From an uncultured Pseudomonadota bacterium (lineage in GTDB: Bacteria; Pseudomonadota; Gammaproteobacteria; Steroidobacterales; Steroidobacteraceae), in assembly GCA_903884235.1 (NCBI GenBank), contig CAISEB010000023.1:1-64000 (forward strand): 64,000 bases of DNA. Direction: 5' to 3'. The stretch's first letter is position 1. Every line of letters starts with the position of its first letter. The translations under genes were made by a program, and so were the position numbers. Shown here in pieces: positions 27,960 through 36,791 of the stretch. The notes under the pieces were generated by a model, which searched no databases, was not told the DNA's origin, and saw only the letters and a list, made by a program, of their open reading frames with translations.

Positions 27960-29584
27960 TGAGAAAGGATTCGTCCATGATGCCACGCCAGTTTCTTGCA
28001 CCGGTCGCGTTAGTGCTCGCCTTGGCTCTGGGCGGCTGCGGCGGTGGAGGCGGTTCCTCCACCCCCGGTTCAACGGGTCCGATCGCGACGCTGAGTCCCG
28101 CCAGTTTGTCGTTCCCGATGCAGTTGCTTGCGACCACCAGTGCGGCACGAACCGTCTCCCTTCAGAACACAGGCAATGCAACGCTGACGCTGCCGGCGTC
28201 AGCGATCACACTGACGGGTGCCGACGCGGCCGACTACGCGGCCACCACCGATTGCGGTACGAGCCTCGCAGCCGGCGCGTCGTGCTCGATCAACGTCAAA
28301 TTCACGCCAGGAGCGGGCGGTACGCGCACTGCCACGTTAAACGTCGCATCGAATGCGCCCGGCAGTCCCGCGACTGCGGCCATTACCGGCGCCGCCGCCG
28401 GCGACAACGCGCTGCCGGTCACGATTGACTTGGGCCCGACCCCGCAGTCGACGCCAACTGCAAACATCATTTACGCGAGCGTGAAGTTCTGCACGCCCGG
28501 CAGCACGACCGCGTGCGCGGTTGTCGATCACATTCAGGTCGATACCGGCTCCTACGGGTTGCGCGTGTTCAAGTCCGCGCTGACTGCGATCGGCGGCTCC
28601 TCGGTCGTACCGCAGCTAGCGCAGGCGGCCGGGACTTCGGATCCGTTATTTGAGTGCGTTCAGTACGCCGATGGATACACCTGGGGCTCGGTGGCGGTGG
28701 TCGATGTCCAGATCGGCACGCGCTGGCTGACGAACTTGCGCATCCAGCTGACCGGAGACACCAACGCGACCGGGGGCGTTCCTGGCGACTGCTCCAGCCA
28801 TGCAGGGAAGCAACTGAAGAACGAGAACCAGGTGTCGAGTTTTGGCGCGAACGGCATTCTCGGCATCGGCAACTTCCTGCAGGACTGCGGCTTCTATTGC
28901 GCTCAGACAAATCCGGCTCTGTACCCCCAGAGTGGCAACTATTACCAGTGCCCAGCTGCAGCCTCGTGCACCGCGGGTCCCGTCGCGCTCGGGCTTCAGG
29001 TGCAGAACCCCATCTCGCAGATGGCAACTGACAATAACGGCGCACTGGTTTCGCTGCCTGCGATTTCCGGCAAGGGGGCGGCGACCGCCAGTGGCTTCGT
29101 GTTCTTCGGCATCAACACGCAACCCGACAACACGGTCGGAGCGGCAAAGTGGTTCGGACTAGATTCCTCCGGCTACCTGTCAACGGCCTTTGGCTCAACG
29201 ACATTCCCACAGAGCATCGTGGACTCCGGATCCAACGCGTATTTCTTCGACAGCACCCTCACCACCTGCACCAACGCCAACTATAGCTGGGCTTACTGCC
29301 CCAGCGCGTCGACGGGCGAATCAGCCGTCATCAGCGGTGCGACGAACAGCGCGACGGCGACGATCAATTTTACGGTCGATAGCGCGGACACGCTCTTCAC
29401 AACCTACGGCAACGACGCCGTGTATCCGAACCTCGCTGGTCCCGCGTCCGGCGTCGGGTCTGTATTCAGCAATACCTTCGACTGGGGCCTGCCCTTCTTC
29501 CTCGGGAGGCCCGTGTACGTGCTGTTCGAGGCGCAGCCCGGCCCGTCGGGGAGCGGCGTGACGGGTCCGGCCCTGGCGTTCTAG
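27959..29584 (+). CDS. DUF3443 lipoprotein with HYDIN-like repeat
   Basis: Outer-membrane-type lipoprotein of 541 residues. The lipobox LALGGC gives lipidated Cys27 followed by a Gly run. An Ig-like HYDIN/choice-of-anchor repeat (about 40-135; SLSFPMQL, NTGNATLTL, INVKFTPG) leads to the DUF3443 domain (about 145-541) with VDTGSYGLRVF, GILGIG and VDSGSNAYFFD. The VDTGS and VDSGSN pieces recall the two active-site loops of aspartic (pepsin-type) proteases, so a protease-like fold is possible, not proven. It contains many paired cysteines, possible TlpA targets. Followed by a strong terminator. Confidence 0.78.
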   Translation: MRKDSSMMPRQFLAPVALVLALALGGCGGGGGSSTPGSTGPIATLSPASLSFPMQLLATTSAARTVSLQNTGNATLTLPASAITLTGADAADYAATTDCGTSLAAGASCSINVKFTPGAGGTRTATLNVASNAPGSPATAAITGAAAGDNALPVTIDLGPTPQSTPTANIIYASVKFCTPGSTTACAVVDHIQVDTGSYGLRVFKSALTAIGGSSVVPQLAQAAGTSDPLFECVQYADGYTWGSVAVVDVQIGTRWLTNLRIQLTGDTNATGGVPGDCSSHAGKQLKNENQVSSFGANGILGIGNFLQDCGFYCAQTNPALYPQSGNYYQCPAAASCTAGPVALGLQVQNPISQMATDNNGALVSLPAISGKGAATASGFVFFGINTQPDNTVGAAKWFGLDSSGYLSTAFGSTTFPQSIVDSGSNAYFFDSTLTTCTNANYSWAYCPSASTGESAVISGATNSATATINFTVDSADTLFTTYGNDAVYPNLAGPASGVGSVFSNTFDWGLPFFLGRPVYVLFEAQPGPSGSGVTGPALAF

Positions 29585-29600
29585 CCGAAACGCCGCCCCG

Positions 29601-29625
29601 AGACCGCTTCCTGGCGGTCTTTGCT
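29601..29625 (+). terminator. Intrinsic terminator after DUF3443
   Basis: AGACCGC (29601-29607) pairs with GCGGTCT (29614-29620) around a TTCCTG loop. It is followed by TTTGCTTTTCTTTT. This separates the DUF2844-DUF3443 unit from the TlpA/DUF4266 unit. Confidence 0.8.
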
Positions 29626-29700
29626 TTTCTTTTCTCAGGTAGGCGTGCCGCGCAGGACGCGGCGCGTGCCTAAATACGCCGCTTCCGGAGAATGCCATTG

Positions 29701-30159
29701 ATGCGAATGAGACTCCTTAACGTTGCCGCAATTGCGGTCCTTTTCTTGTCAGGATCCGCGATGGCGGCGGCGCCGTCCGACCCGATCAATCTCGACTCGC
29801 TGCGCGGCAAGGTCGTGTACGTCGACTTCTGGGCGTCATGGTGCGTGCCGTGCCGCCAGTCCTTCCCGTGGATGGACGAGATGCAGCGAACGTTCGCGAA
29901 GGATGGCCTCGTTGTGGTCGCCGTGAACGTCGATCATGCGCGCAGCGATGCAACCAAGTTCCTGAGCGAATTCTCGCCTGCCTTCCGGATCGCCTACGAT
30001 CCGGACGGTGTCACGGCCGAGCAGTACCATGTGCACGGCATGCCGACCAGCTTCCTGATCGACCGCGAAGGAAAGATCCAGCTTCAGCATGCTGGTTTCC
30101 GAGCGCGCGACCGCGAGGAACTCGCCGGTCGCATCCGAGCCCTGCTCGCCACCCATTGA
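29701..30159 (+). CDS. TlpA-family thiol:disulfide protein (WCVPC)
   Basis: Exported thioredoxin-like protein of 152 residues. Short signal peptide (ending AMAAA), then WASWCVPC and the cis-Pro segment GMPTSFLID. Three ATGs cluster at 29692, 29701 and 29707; 29701 is best spaced from the GGAG at 29687-29690. It is the first gene of a tight run with DUF4266, DUF3570 and apbE, about 30 bases before DUF4266. The likely job is to keep a cysteine pair in that system reduced, for example the CGC tail of DUF4266; this is inferred. Confidence 0.85.
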   Translation: MRMRLLNVAAIAVLFLSGSAMAAAPSDPINLDSLRGKVVYVDFWASWCVPCRQSFPWMDEMQRTFAKDGLVVVAVNVDHARSDATKFLSEFSPAFRIAYDPDGVTAEQYHVHGMPTSFLIDREGKIQLQHAGFRARDREELAGRIRALLATH

Positions 30160-30188
30160 ATGTCCCGAAGATTACGGAGACCGAACCC

Positions 30189-30419
30189 ATGCTGAGATCC
30201 CGAACGACCGCCAGGCTCCTCCTGCTGGTCCTGGTCTGTACGCTGCCCGCCTGCAGCAGCCTCGGCGTGAAGCCGTGGCAGCGGGAACTGCTCGCGAAGA
30301 AAGAGATGGCGCTCGACGCGAATGGCGTCGACTCCTCGATCGACGATCACATTTATTTCAGCAAGGAAGCCACGAGCGGTGGACGCGGCTTTGGCGGCGG
30401 AGGTTGCGGATGCAACTGA
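30189..30419 (+). CDS. DUF4266 small lipoprotein ending in CGCN
   Basis: Lipoprotein of 76 residues. Signal peptide with lipobox LPAC (Cys22), a central PWQRELLAKKEMAL stretch, then DDHIYFSKEATSGGRG and a Gly-rich tail ending GGCGCN. The IYFSKEA and CGCN elements are the hallmarks of DUF4266. The final CxC pair could bind metal, be a disulfide target of the upstream TlpA, or be modified. ATG 30189 follows GGAGA. Its end overlaps the start of DUF3570 by ten bases. Confidence 0.82.
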   Translation: MLRSRTTARLLLLVLVCTLPACSSLGVKPWQRELLAKKEMALDANGVDSSIDDHIYFSKEATSGGRGFGGGGCGCN

Positions 30420-31789
30420 AGAAGCCTGCCGGGGCCCTGCGCCTCGGGCTGATGGCCGCGAGCTGCGCACTGCTGGCGAACACCGGCGCCCGCGCCGCGG
30501 ATGCCCCCGAGGTCACCGACGAGGCCGGCCCGTGGCAGGTCGACATCGGGCTGCTCGCCTATAAGGAAAACGAAGGTCGCGTCCATACCATCGAGCCGGT
30601 CGTCTCGCTGAAGCGTGACTATGGCGACGAGCACATCCTCGGTCTCAGCTTTGCTTACGACAGCCTGTCGGGCGGTTCGCCGAACGGCGCGATTGCGGCG
30701 AAGTCGCGCGTCCAGACGTTCGCGACGCCCTCTGGCACGAGCCTGACGCCGGGCAGCACGACGCCGACGACCTACACGTCCCCGTCAGGAAACGTCTACA
30801 CGAGCCTTGCGAAGGTTACCCTGTACACCGTGCAGCCGGGCGCCCTGCCGGTCGATCCGAACTTCCACGACCGGCGCATCGGTGTCGACGCCAGCTGGTC
30901 GCAGCCGTTCGGCACGACGAGCCACGTGTCGGTCGGCGGGCATCTGTCGAACGAGCTCGACTTCACGTCGATCGGCGTGAACGGGGGCTTGTCCCACGAC
31001 ATGAACGAGAAGAACACGACCGTCTCGTTCAGCCTGAACGCGGAGATCGACCGGATCAATGCCATCGGCGGCACGCCGGTCGGGGGCTCGGACTACGCAC
31101 TGCTCCTTAAGACCGGCAACCAGTCGAAGCACGTGCTCGGTGGGCTGCTCGGACTCACGCAGGTGATGAATCGGCGCTGGGTTGCGCAACTGAACTATTC
31201 CTACGATCGCTCGCAGGGATACCTCACGGACCCGTACAAGATCCTTTCCATCGTCGATGCGACCGGGAACCTCATGGCGGTGTCGAGCACGACGGCAGGA
31301 TCGCCGTACCGCTTCGAGAACCGTCCCGGCAACCGGACGCGGCAGAGCTTGTACTTCGGCAACAAGATCGCGCTCGGCGACGAGGTTCTGGACCTGTCCG
31401 TGCGCCGGGGCAAGGACGACTGGGGCATCACCTCGAATACGATTGACGGACGCGTGCGCTTCGATCTCGGCAATGACTGGTTCCTCGAGCCGCACGCCCG
31501 CTGGTATCGCCAGGACAAGGCCGACTTCTACCACCTGTACCTCAACGAGAGCGATCCGCTGCCGGTCTACATGTCGGCCGATCCGCGCCTCGCGGCGTTC
31601 ACGGCGACGACGCTGGGCATGAAGGTTGGCGTCTCGCTCGGCGACAACCAGGAGGTCAGCCTGCGAATCGAGCAATACCAGCAGAAGGCCCGCGACCGCT
31701 ACTCGAGCCTCGTGAACCTGCAGGGGCTCGACTTGAACCCGCAGCTGAAGTCGGCCATCGTGCAGATCGGGTGGAAGATGGAGTGGTAG
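30410..31789 (+). CDS. DUF3570 predicted outer-membrane beta-barrel
   Basis: Protein of 459 residues with a signal peptide (about 1-30, ending ARAAD). Alternating amphipathic strands run through its length. It ends in a terminal Trp within QIGWKMEW, the classic C-terminal signature recognised by the BAM machinery. Members of DUF3570 are encoded with DUF4266 and ApbE. ATG 30410 lies inside the DUF4266 gene behind GGAGG. Probable role: outer-membrane partner, pore or scaffold for the lipoprotein; this is inference. Confidence 0.82.
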   Translation: MQLKKPAGALRLGLMAASCALLANTGARAADAPEVTDEAGPWQVDIGLLAYKENEGRVHTIEPVVSLKRDYGDEHILGLSFAYDSLSGGSPNGAIAAKSRVQTFATPSGTSLTPGSTTPTTYTSPSGNVYTSLAKVTLYTVQPGALPVDPNFHDRRIGVDASWSQPFGTTSHVSVGGHLSNELDFTSIGVNGGLSHDMNEKNTTVSFSLNAEIDRINAIGGTPVGGSDYALLLKTGNQSKHVLGGLLGLTQVMNRRWVAQLNYSYDRSQGYLTDPYKILSIVDATGNLMAVSSTTAGSPYRFENRPGNRTRQSLYFGNKIALGDEVLDLSVRRGKDDWGITSNTIDGRVRFDLGNDWFLEPHARWYRQDKADFYHLYLNESDPLPVYMSADPRLAAFTATTLGMKVGVSLGDNQEVSLRIEQYQQKARDRYSSLVNLQGLDLNPQLKSAIVQIGWKMEW

Positions 31790-31792
31790 CCA

Positions 31793-32710
31793 ATGGCCGG
31801 GTCCGGCGCCGTTGACGCAGCGGCCGCGCCGCTCGTTGAGCGGCGCGGGCCCGACCTGGTTGCCATCGGGTTCGCGGCGATGGCGAGCCCGTGCGAGGTA
31901 TTGCTCGCGACTAGCGATCTCGCGCTGGCTCGCGAGATCGCCCGGATCGCCGCGGCTGAGGCGCTGCGCATCGAGCGCAAGTTCAGCCGGTACCGACCGG
32001 ACAGCGTGATCACGCGACTGAACAACAGTGCGGGTGCACGCGTCGAGGTCGACGACGAGACCGCAGCGCTGCTGTCGTTTGCTGCCCACTGTCATGCGTT
32101 GTCGGATGGACGGTTCGACGTGACCTCCGGTGTCCTGCGTCGCGTCTGGCGATTCGACGGTTCAGACCGCCTGCCGGACCCTGCGGCCGTCGCAGCGCTG
32201 CTGCCGCTGATTGGCTTCGGGAAGATCGCGTGGGAGCCGCCGTTCGTCGGCGTCCCGCGGGGCATGGAGATCGATTTCGGCGGCATCGGAAAGGAGTACG
32301 CGGTCGACCGAGTGCTCGGCCTCGTGCTGACCGACTTCGATGGTGCCGCGCTCGTCAACTTCGGTGGTGACCTTGCGACGAATCGTGCGCCCGCCACGGG
32401 GCCGTGGCGCGTCGGCGTCGAGCGGCCCGGATCCGACCGCGAGGCGGCGCTGCTGCTCGAACTCTCTCAGGGCGCGCTGGCGACCAGCGGCGATACGCAT
32501 CGCTACCTGCTGCGGGATGGTGTTCGTTACGGCCACATCATGGATGTGCGCACGGGCTGGCCCGTGCCGGCCGCGCCCGCCTCGATCACGGTCGCATCCT
32601 CGAGTTGCGTCGAGGCGGGCATGCTCGCGACGTTGTCCATGCTGCAGGGTGCCGGTGCCGAGGCATTCCTCGATGAGCAGGGCGTCCGGTACTGGTGCCT
32701 GCGCGCCTGA
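31793..32710 (+). CDS. apbE: FAD:protein FMN transferase
   Basis: ApbE transfers FMN from FAD onto Ser/Thr of target proteins. 305 residues with family motifs: FSRYRPDSVI, the EIDFGGIGKEYAVD core, ALVNFGGDL and a C-terminal SGDTHRY followed by HIMDVRTG. I see no cleavable signal or lipobox at the N-terminus, so it may act in the cytoplasm. No protein in the window has the full D-x-x-[ST]-G-A-[ST] acceptor motif. The ATG is three bases after the DUF3570 stop, with GGAGTGG upstream, so it belongs to that operon. Confidence 0.9.
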   Translation: MAGSGAVDAAAAPLVERRGPDLVAIGFAAMASPCEVLLATSDLALAREIARIAAAEALRIERKFSRYRPDSVITRLNNSAGARVEVDDETAALLSFAAHCHALSDGRFDVTSGVLRRVWRFDGSDRLPDPAAVAALLPLIGFGKIAWEPPFVGVPRGMEIDFGGIGKEYAVDRVLGLVLTDFDGAALVNFGGDLATNRAPATGPWRVGVERPGSDREAALLLELSQGALATSGDTHRYLLRDGVRYGHIMDVRTGWPVPAAPASITVASSSCVEAGMLATLSMLQGAGAEAFLDEQGVRYWCLRA

Positions 32711-32849
32711 TTCGGCGGCCCTTGCACTTCTTTTCAGCGTGATTGTCGTTCGCGGAGTCAACGCCACGGTCGCGATGCGCGTTCCCGCTCTCATGACCTG
32801 GCGAGTCACGTATCGCCGGACGGTCTACACCGCATCATAGAGAGTTCCC

Positions 32850-33326
32850 ATGAAAATCCTGTGTCCGATCCTCCTGTGCGGGTCCATGGCGCTGGCGTTG
32901 CCCCAGTCCTCGTCTGCCCACGACGTTGCGCCACCCGCCCAGGCAGCCTCCGCCGGGTACCACGTTCGTGGCGGCGAACGCCTGCTTCGGCACCTCGACC
33001 TCAGCAAGGAGCAGCGCGCACGCGTCCAGGCGATTCACTCCTCGCTGAGGCCGCGCGCGGATGTGCTAAGAACGACAGTTCGCCGCGACCGGATTGCCCT
33101 CCTCACGACCCCGCCGACCGATCCTGCATACAGCGCGCTCCTCGAGCAGTCGAAGGTCGACGCGGCCGAGGCGATCCAGTTGCGCGGCGACGCCTGGGCG
33201 CAGATCTACGCCGTACTGACGCCGGAGCAGCGGGCGAAGGTGCCCAGGATCGTCGCCGAAGCTCGCCAGCGACGGGATGCGCGTCGCCGGGCCTGGGCGT
33301 CCACAGGCGAAACCGGACCAACCTGA
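32850..33326 (+). CDS. Spy/CpxP-like periplasmic LTXXQ protein
   Basis: Exported protein of 158 residues. Signal peptide (about 1-23), then helical text with two LTXXQ-type motifs: LDLSKEQRARV and LTPEQRAKV. This is the layout of the Spy/CpxP/CnrX chaperone-sensor family, which bind unfolded proteins or metals in the periplasm. AGAGAG precedes ATG 32850. It follows apbE by 139 bases on the same strand and extends the envelope theme of this region. Confidence 0.78.
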   Translation: MKILCPILLCGSMALALPQSSSAHDVAPPAQAASAGYHVRGGERLLRHLDLSKEQRARVQAIHSSLRPRADVLRTTVRRDRIALLTTPPTDPAYSALLEQSKVDAAEAIQLRGDAWAQIYAVLTPEQRAKVPRIVAEARQRRDARRRAWASTGETGPT

Positions 33327-33371
33327 TCGTCGGCGTCGGCGCCGGCACCTTTGGGGCCCGTGGCCGCCGGC

Positions 33372-33417
33372 GCGCACGCTCCGCGTGCGCGTGGCGACGG
33401 CGTCCCCGTGCACGGGG
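33372..33417. terminator. Two adjacent hairpins after the Spy-like gene
   Basis: GCGCACGC (33372-33379) pairs with GCGTGCGC (33383-33390) over a TCC loop. A perfect 14-base palindrome CCCCGTGCACGGGG follows at 33404-33417. Neither has a T-tract. They lie in the 207-base gap before the next tlpA and may act as factor-dependent or weak terminators. Confidence 0.4.
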
Positions 33418-33533
33418 CCCTTACGCCGCGTCGGCGCGCAGCGAATCGAGGTATCCTCAGGAGGCGTGGCAACCGACTCGTCGCTCGACAACTGTGCGAG
33501 TGAAGCCTGAGCCACCCGCCTTGAGGATCTGAC

Positions 33534-34055
33534 ATGGGCTGCGGGCGACAACTGGCTGGACTGTTGATCCTGGCTGCGACAATGGTCGCAAGCGCTCGCG
33601 CGTTCGCGAGTCCCGCCATCGGCCGGCCGGCACCGGCGCTCGTCGTCGCGACGATCGATGGCGGAACCTTCGATCTTGCAGCCGAGCGCGGCCACGTCGT
33701 GCTCGTCAACTTCTGGGCGACCTGGTGCCCGCCCTGTCGTCACGAGATGCCGCTGATCGACGCCTTCGCCGCGCGGCATCGAGCCGAAGGGCTCGTCGTG
33801 CTCGGGCTCAGCGTCGATCGCCGGCGGGACCGCCGGGAGGTCATCGAGGCGATGCGTCCGTTCCAGTACCTCGCCGGACTGGCCGACGGCGCGGGGGCCA
33901 ACGGCTTCGGCCCGCCGCAGGCGCTGCCGATGACCTACCTGATCGACACTGGCGGAGTAGTCCGCGCCGTCATCGTCCCCGGTCGCGGCGAGCTGACCGA
34001 TGAGATGCTCGAGACCGCGATGGCGCCCCTGCTCGGGAGCACTGCGCCGCAGTGA
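33534..34055 (+). CDS. TlpA-family thiol:disulfide protein (WCPPC)
   Basis: Exported thioredoxin-like protein of 173 residues. Signal peptide (about 1-25), a strand pattern typical of TlpA/ResA, WATWCPPC with both redox cysteines and LPMTYLID for the cis-Pro. GAGGA precedes ATG 33534. The Pro-Pro dipeptide distinguishes it from the WCVPC paralogue 4 kb upstream. It ends next to the convergent efflux operon. Confidence 0.85.
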   Translation: MGCGRQLAGLLILAATMVASARAFASPAIGRPAPALVVATIDGGTFDLAAERGHVVLVNFWATWCPPCRHEMPLIDAFAARHRAEGLVVLGLSVDRRRDRREVIEAMRPFQYLAGLADGAGANGFGPPQALPMTYLIDTGGVVRAVIVPGRGELTDEMLETAMAPLLGSTAPQ

Positions 34056-34062
34056 AGCCGGC

Positions 34063-35616
34063 TCAATCCGCAGCTGCCACAGGCGCGTGGCGGCTGCCGA
34101 CCGTCGAGCGCGCGAACCAGATCAGGGCGATTAGGCCGAGTGACAGCCAGCCGGAAATCCAGAAGAAGTCGAGCGCTGATTTCGCATAGGCCTGCGTGTC
34201 CGCGGTCCTGTCCAGCAGCACCAGCGACTGGGGCGAGGTGAGGCCGAGCGCCGACAGGGCTCGCATCGCCTCCCGAAACGGAGCGTCGAGGAACGTCGAA
34301 TGCTCGACCATGCGTGCCTGGTGGAAGGCCGCGTGGCGGTCCCAGAACGTCGTGACGATCGACGCGGCGAAGCTGCCTGCAGTGATACGCAGGAAGTTCG
34401 ACATGCCCGATGCCGCGGCGACGCGTTCCGGAGGTACGCCGTTCAGCATGACCGTCACCGTCGCGATGAAGAACGTGGCCATGGCGACGCCCTGCACTGC
34501 AAGCGGGATCATGAAGTCCCCGACGGTTGCATCCGTGGACAGGCGCGCCCGCATCAGGAAGGACACGGCAAAGGCGAGCATCGCCCCCGTTGCGAAGATC
34601 CGCGCATCGACGCGGGCGAGTGCCCGTCCGACGAATGGCACGAGCAGGATCGCGATGATCCCGCTGGGCGTGGTCACGAGGCCCGCCCAAGTCGCGGTAT
34701 AGCCGAGCTGCGTCTGCAGCCACAGTGGCAGTAGCACGAGGTTGCCGAAGAAGAGAGCGTAGCCGAGGCAATTGACGATCGTCCCGACCGTGAAATCACG
34801 GAGCCTGAACAGCGTGAGATCGACGATCGGATAGCGTTCCGTCAGCTCCCAGATCATGAATGCCACGAAGCCGATCACCGCCACGAGCCCCAGCACCACG
34901 ATCAGTGGCGAGGTGAACCAGTCCTCGTCCTTGCCCTTGTCGAGCAGGATCTGCAGCGACCCGACCCAGATGACGAGCAACGCGAGGCCGACCTTGTCGA
35001 CGGGGATCAGCCGGGTCGGGGTGTCGCGCCGGCCGAGGTGCCGCCAGCAGACCAGCGCACTGAATGCGCCGACCGGGATGTTGATCAGGAAGATCCACGG
35101 CCAGCTGTAGTTGTCCGAGATCCACCCGCCGAGAATCGGGCCGATCACTGGCGCGATCAGCGTCGTGATCGTCCAGATCCCGAGCGCGCGGGCGCGCCGC
35201 TCGGGCGGGAATATATTCAGCAGGATGGCCTGCGACCCCGGGATGAGCGGACCCGACACCGCGCCCTGCATCACCCTAAAGGCGATCAGCGACGGCAGGT
35301 TCCACGCGACGCCGCAGAGGAACGACGCGATCGTGAACAGCACGACCGACGTCACGAACGTCCGTACGAGGCCGAAGCGCTGCATGAGCCAGCCGGTCAG
35401 GGGCAGCGCGATGCCATTCGCGACGGCGAACGACGTGATCACCCAGGTGCCCTGGTCGGTACTGACGCCCAGATTGCCCGAGACGATCGGGATCGACACG
35501 TTCGCGATCGTCGTGTCGAGCACCTGCATGAACGTGCCGAGTGCCACGGCGAAGGCCGCCAGCGCTCGCGCGCTGGGCGCGAGCCCGCCGAGCCCGCCGG
35601 TCTGTGGGGGGCTCAC
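34063..35616 (-). CDS. emrB: DHA2-family (EmrB-type) MFS drug exporter
   Basis: Fourteen-helix major facilitator of 517 residues. The N-terminal motif LDTTIANVSIP and the MQGAVSGPLIP antiporter-type motif C region are characteristic of DHA2 multidrug efflux. GTG 35616 overlaps the stop of the adaptor gene (GTGA); the frame continues upstream but that is inside the adaptor gene. Together with the adaptor and outer-membrane factor it would form a tripartite EmrAB-TolC-like pump. It is the last gene of a coupled four-gene operon headed by marR. Confidence 0.92.
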   Translation of the reverse strand: MSPPQTGGLGGLAPSARALAAFAVALGTFMQVLDTTIANVSIPIVSGNLGVSTDQGTWVITSFAVANGIALPLTGWLMQRFGLVRTFVTSVVLFTIASFLCGVAWNLPSLIAFRVMQGAVSGPLIPGSQAILLNIFPPERRARALGIWTITTLIAPVIGPILGGWISDNYSWPWIFLINIPVGAFSALVCWRHLGRRDTPTRLIPVDKVGLALLVIWVGSLQILLDKGKDEDWFTSPLIVVLGLVAVIGFVAFMIWELTERYPIVDLTLFRLRDFTVGTIVNCLGYALFFGNLVLLPLWLQTQLGYTATWAGLVTTPSGIIAILLVPFVGRALARVDARIFATGAMLAFAVSFLMRARLSTDATVGDFMIPLAVQGVAMATFFIATVTVMLNGVPPERVAAASGMSNFLRITAGSFAASIVTTFWDRHAAFHQARMVEHSTFLDAPFREAMRALSALGLTSPQSLVLLDRTADTQAYAKSALDFFWISGWLSLGLIALIWFARSTVGSRHAPVAAAD

Positions 35617-36791
35617 GGCCGCTGGCGGCGGCCGCCCGTCGTCGCGGGAGCCGCCTGCTGGCCGGCGATGATCTGGCGGATCCGGGCGTCCGCATCCGCG
35701 TCCTCGACGACGGCGATTTGCGGGGCGGGTGCCGTCCGCAGCCCGCCCGCCAGCGTGGCGCCGGTTGTGTCGGCGACGTCGATCTCGACACGGGTCGACA
35801 GGCCGACGCGTAGCGGGTGCGCGGCAAGTTCGTCCCGATCGAGGGCGATTCGTACGGGTAGCCGCTGCACGATCTTGATCCAGTTGCCGGACGCGTTCTG
35901 TGCGGGGAGCAGCGCGAAGGCGCTGCCGCTGCCGGCGCCGAGGCCGGCAACGTGCCCGTGGAAGGCGACGTCGGAGCCGTAGACGTCGGCGTACACGACC
36001 ACGGGCTGGCCCGCACGGATACGCCCGAGCTGTACTTCCTTGAAGTTCGCGTCGACCCAGACGTCCTGCAGCGAGACCAGCGCCAGCAGCGGGGTCCCCG
36101 GCGCGACACGCTGGCCGATCTGCACGGCGCGCTTGGCGACGATGCCGCCAACCGGCGCGGTGACGCGGGTGCGATGCAGTGCGAGGAGCGCGCCCCGCAG
36201 CGCCGCCGCCGCTTCCAGCACCCGAGGGTGGGTCGCGACCGTCGTGCCCGCGATCTGCGCGTCGAGCGCGCCGAGCTGCGCGGCGCTGGCGGCGACCGCC
36301 GAGCGCTGTTCTGCGACGGCGTCGGCCGCATGCGCCACCTCCTCGCCGGAGACGGCACCATCGACGCGCAGCGGCTCGCGTCGCGCGAGGTCGCGCGCGG
36401 TACGCTCGAGGGCGAGCTCCCGCGTGTGCAGGTCGGCGGCAAGCTGTGCGCGCTGCGCATGCAGCCCCGCGACCTCGCGTGCCGCGCGCGCAAGCGTGGC
36501 TTCGGCGGTCGCGACGGCCACGCGCGCGTCTGCAGGATCGAGCTCCACCAGAGGATCTCCGGCTGCCACCGCCTGCGTGTCGTCGACCTTCACGGCGGTC
36601 ACGGTGCCGGCCGCTTCGCTGGTCAGTGCGATCACGTCGCCCGCGACATAGGCGTCGTCGGTCGCCTCGTAGTGCCGCTTCGCGACGAACCAGTACGCAG
36701 CCCAGGCGAGGGCACCGATCGCGAGCACGAGTCCGAAGACGAGGAACGCGCTCTGGCGGGAGTTCCGGGCAGGGGAGGTCTCTGTCGTCAC
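35613..36791 (-). CDS. emrA: EmrA/HlyD-type periplasmic adaptor
   Basis: Membrane fusion protein of 392 residues. One membrane helix (about 15-37), a barrel-sandwich half (YEATDDAYVAGDVIALTSE), a helical hairpin (about 95-190), the second lipoyl half (RVTAPVGGIVAKRAVQIGQ) and a beta-barrel domain. It links EmrB to the outer-membrane factor. GTG 36791 overlaps the stop of the outer-membrane factor gene, and its stop overlaps emrB, both as GTGA. Confidence 0.92.
   Translation of the reverse strand: MTTETSPARNSRQSAFLVFGLVLAIGALAWAAYWFVAKRHYEATDDAYVAGDVIALTSEAAGTVTAVKVDDTQAVAAGDPLVELDPADARVAVATAEATLARAAREVAGLHAQRAQLAADLHTRELALERTARDLARREPLRVDGAVSGEEVAHAADAVAEQRSAVAASAAQLGALDAQIAGTTVATHPRVLEAAAALRGALLALHRTRVTAPVGGIVAKRAVQIGQRVAPGTPLLALVSLQDVWVDANFKEVQLGRIRAGQPVVVYADVYGSDVAFHGHVAGLGAGSGSAFALLPAQNASGNWIKIVQRLPVRIALDRDELAAHPLRVGLSTRVEIDVADTTGATLAGGLRTAPAPQIAVVEDADADARIRQIIAGQQAAPATTGGRRQRP

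Noticed and set aside
29333-29350. SGATNS in DUF3443 as an ApbE flavinylation site
   Set aside because: The upstream Asp of the D-x-x-[ST]-G-A-[ST] motif is missing and the stretch lies in a variable Ser/Ala/Thr-rich strand; likely chance.
33327-33533. Possible small RNA or tRNA in the 207-base gap
   Set aside because: Strong hairpins are present but no cloverleaf, promoter or T-tract defines an RNA gene.
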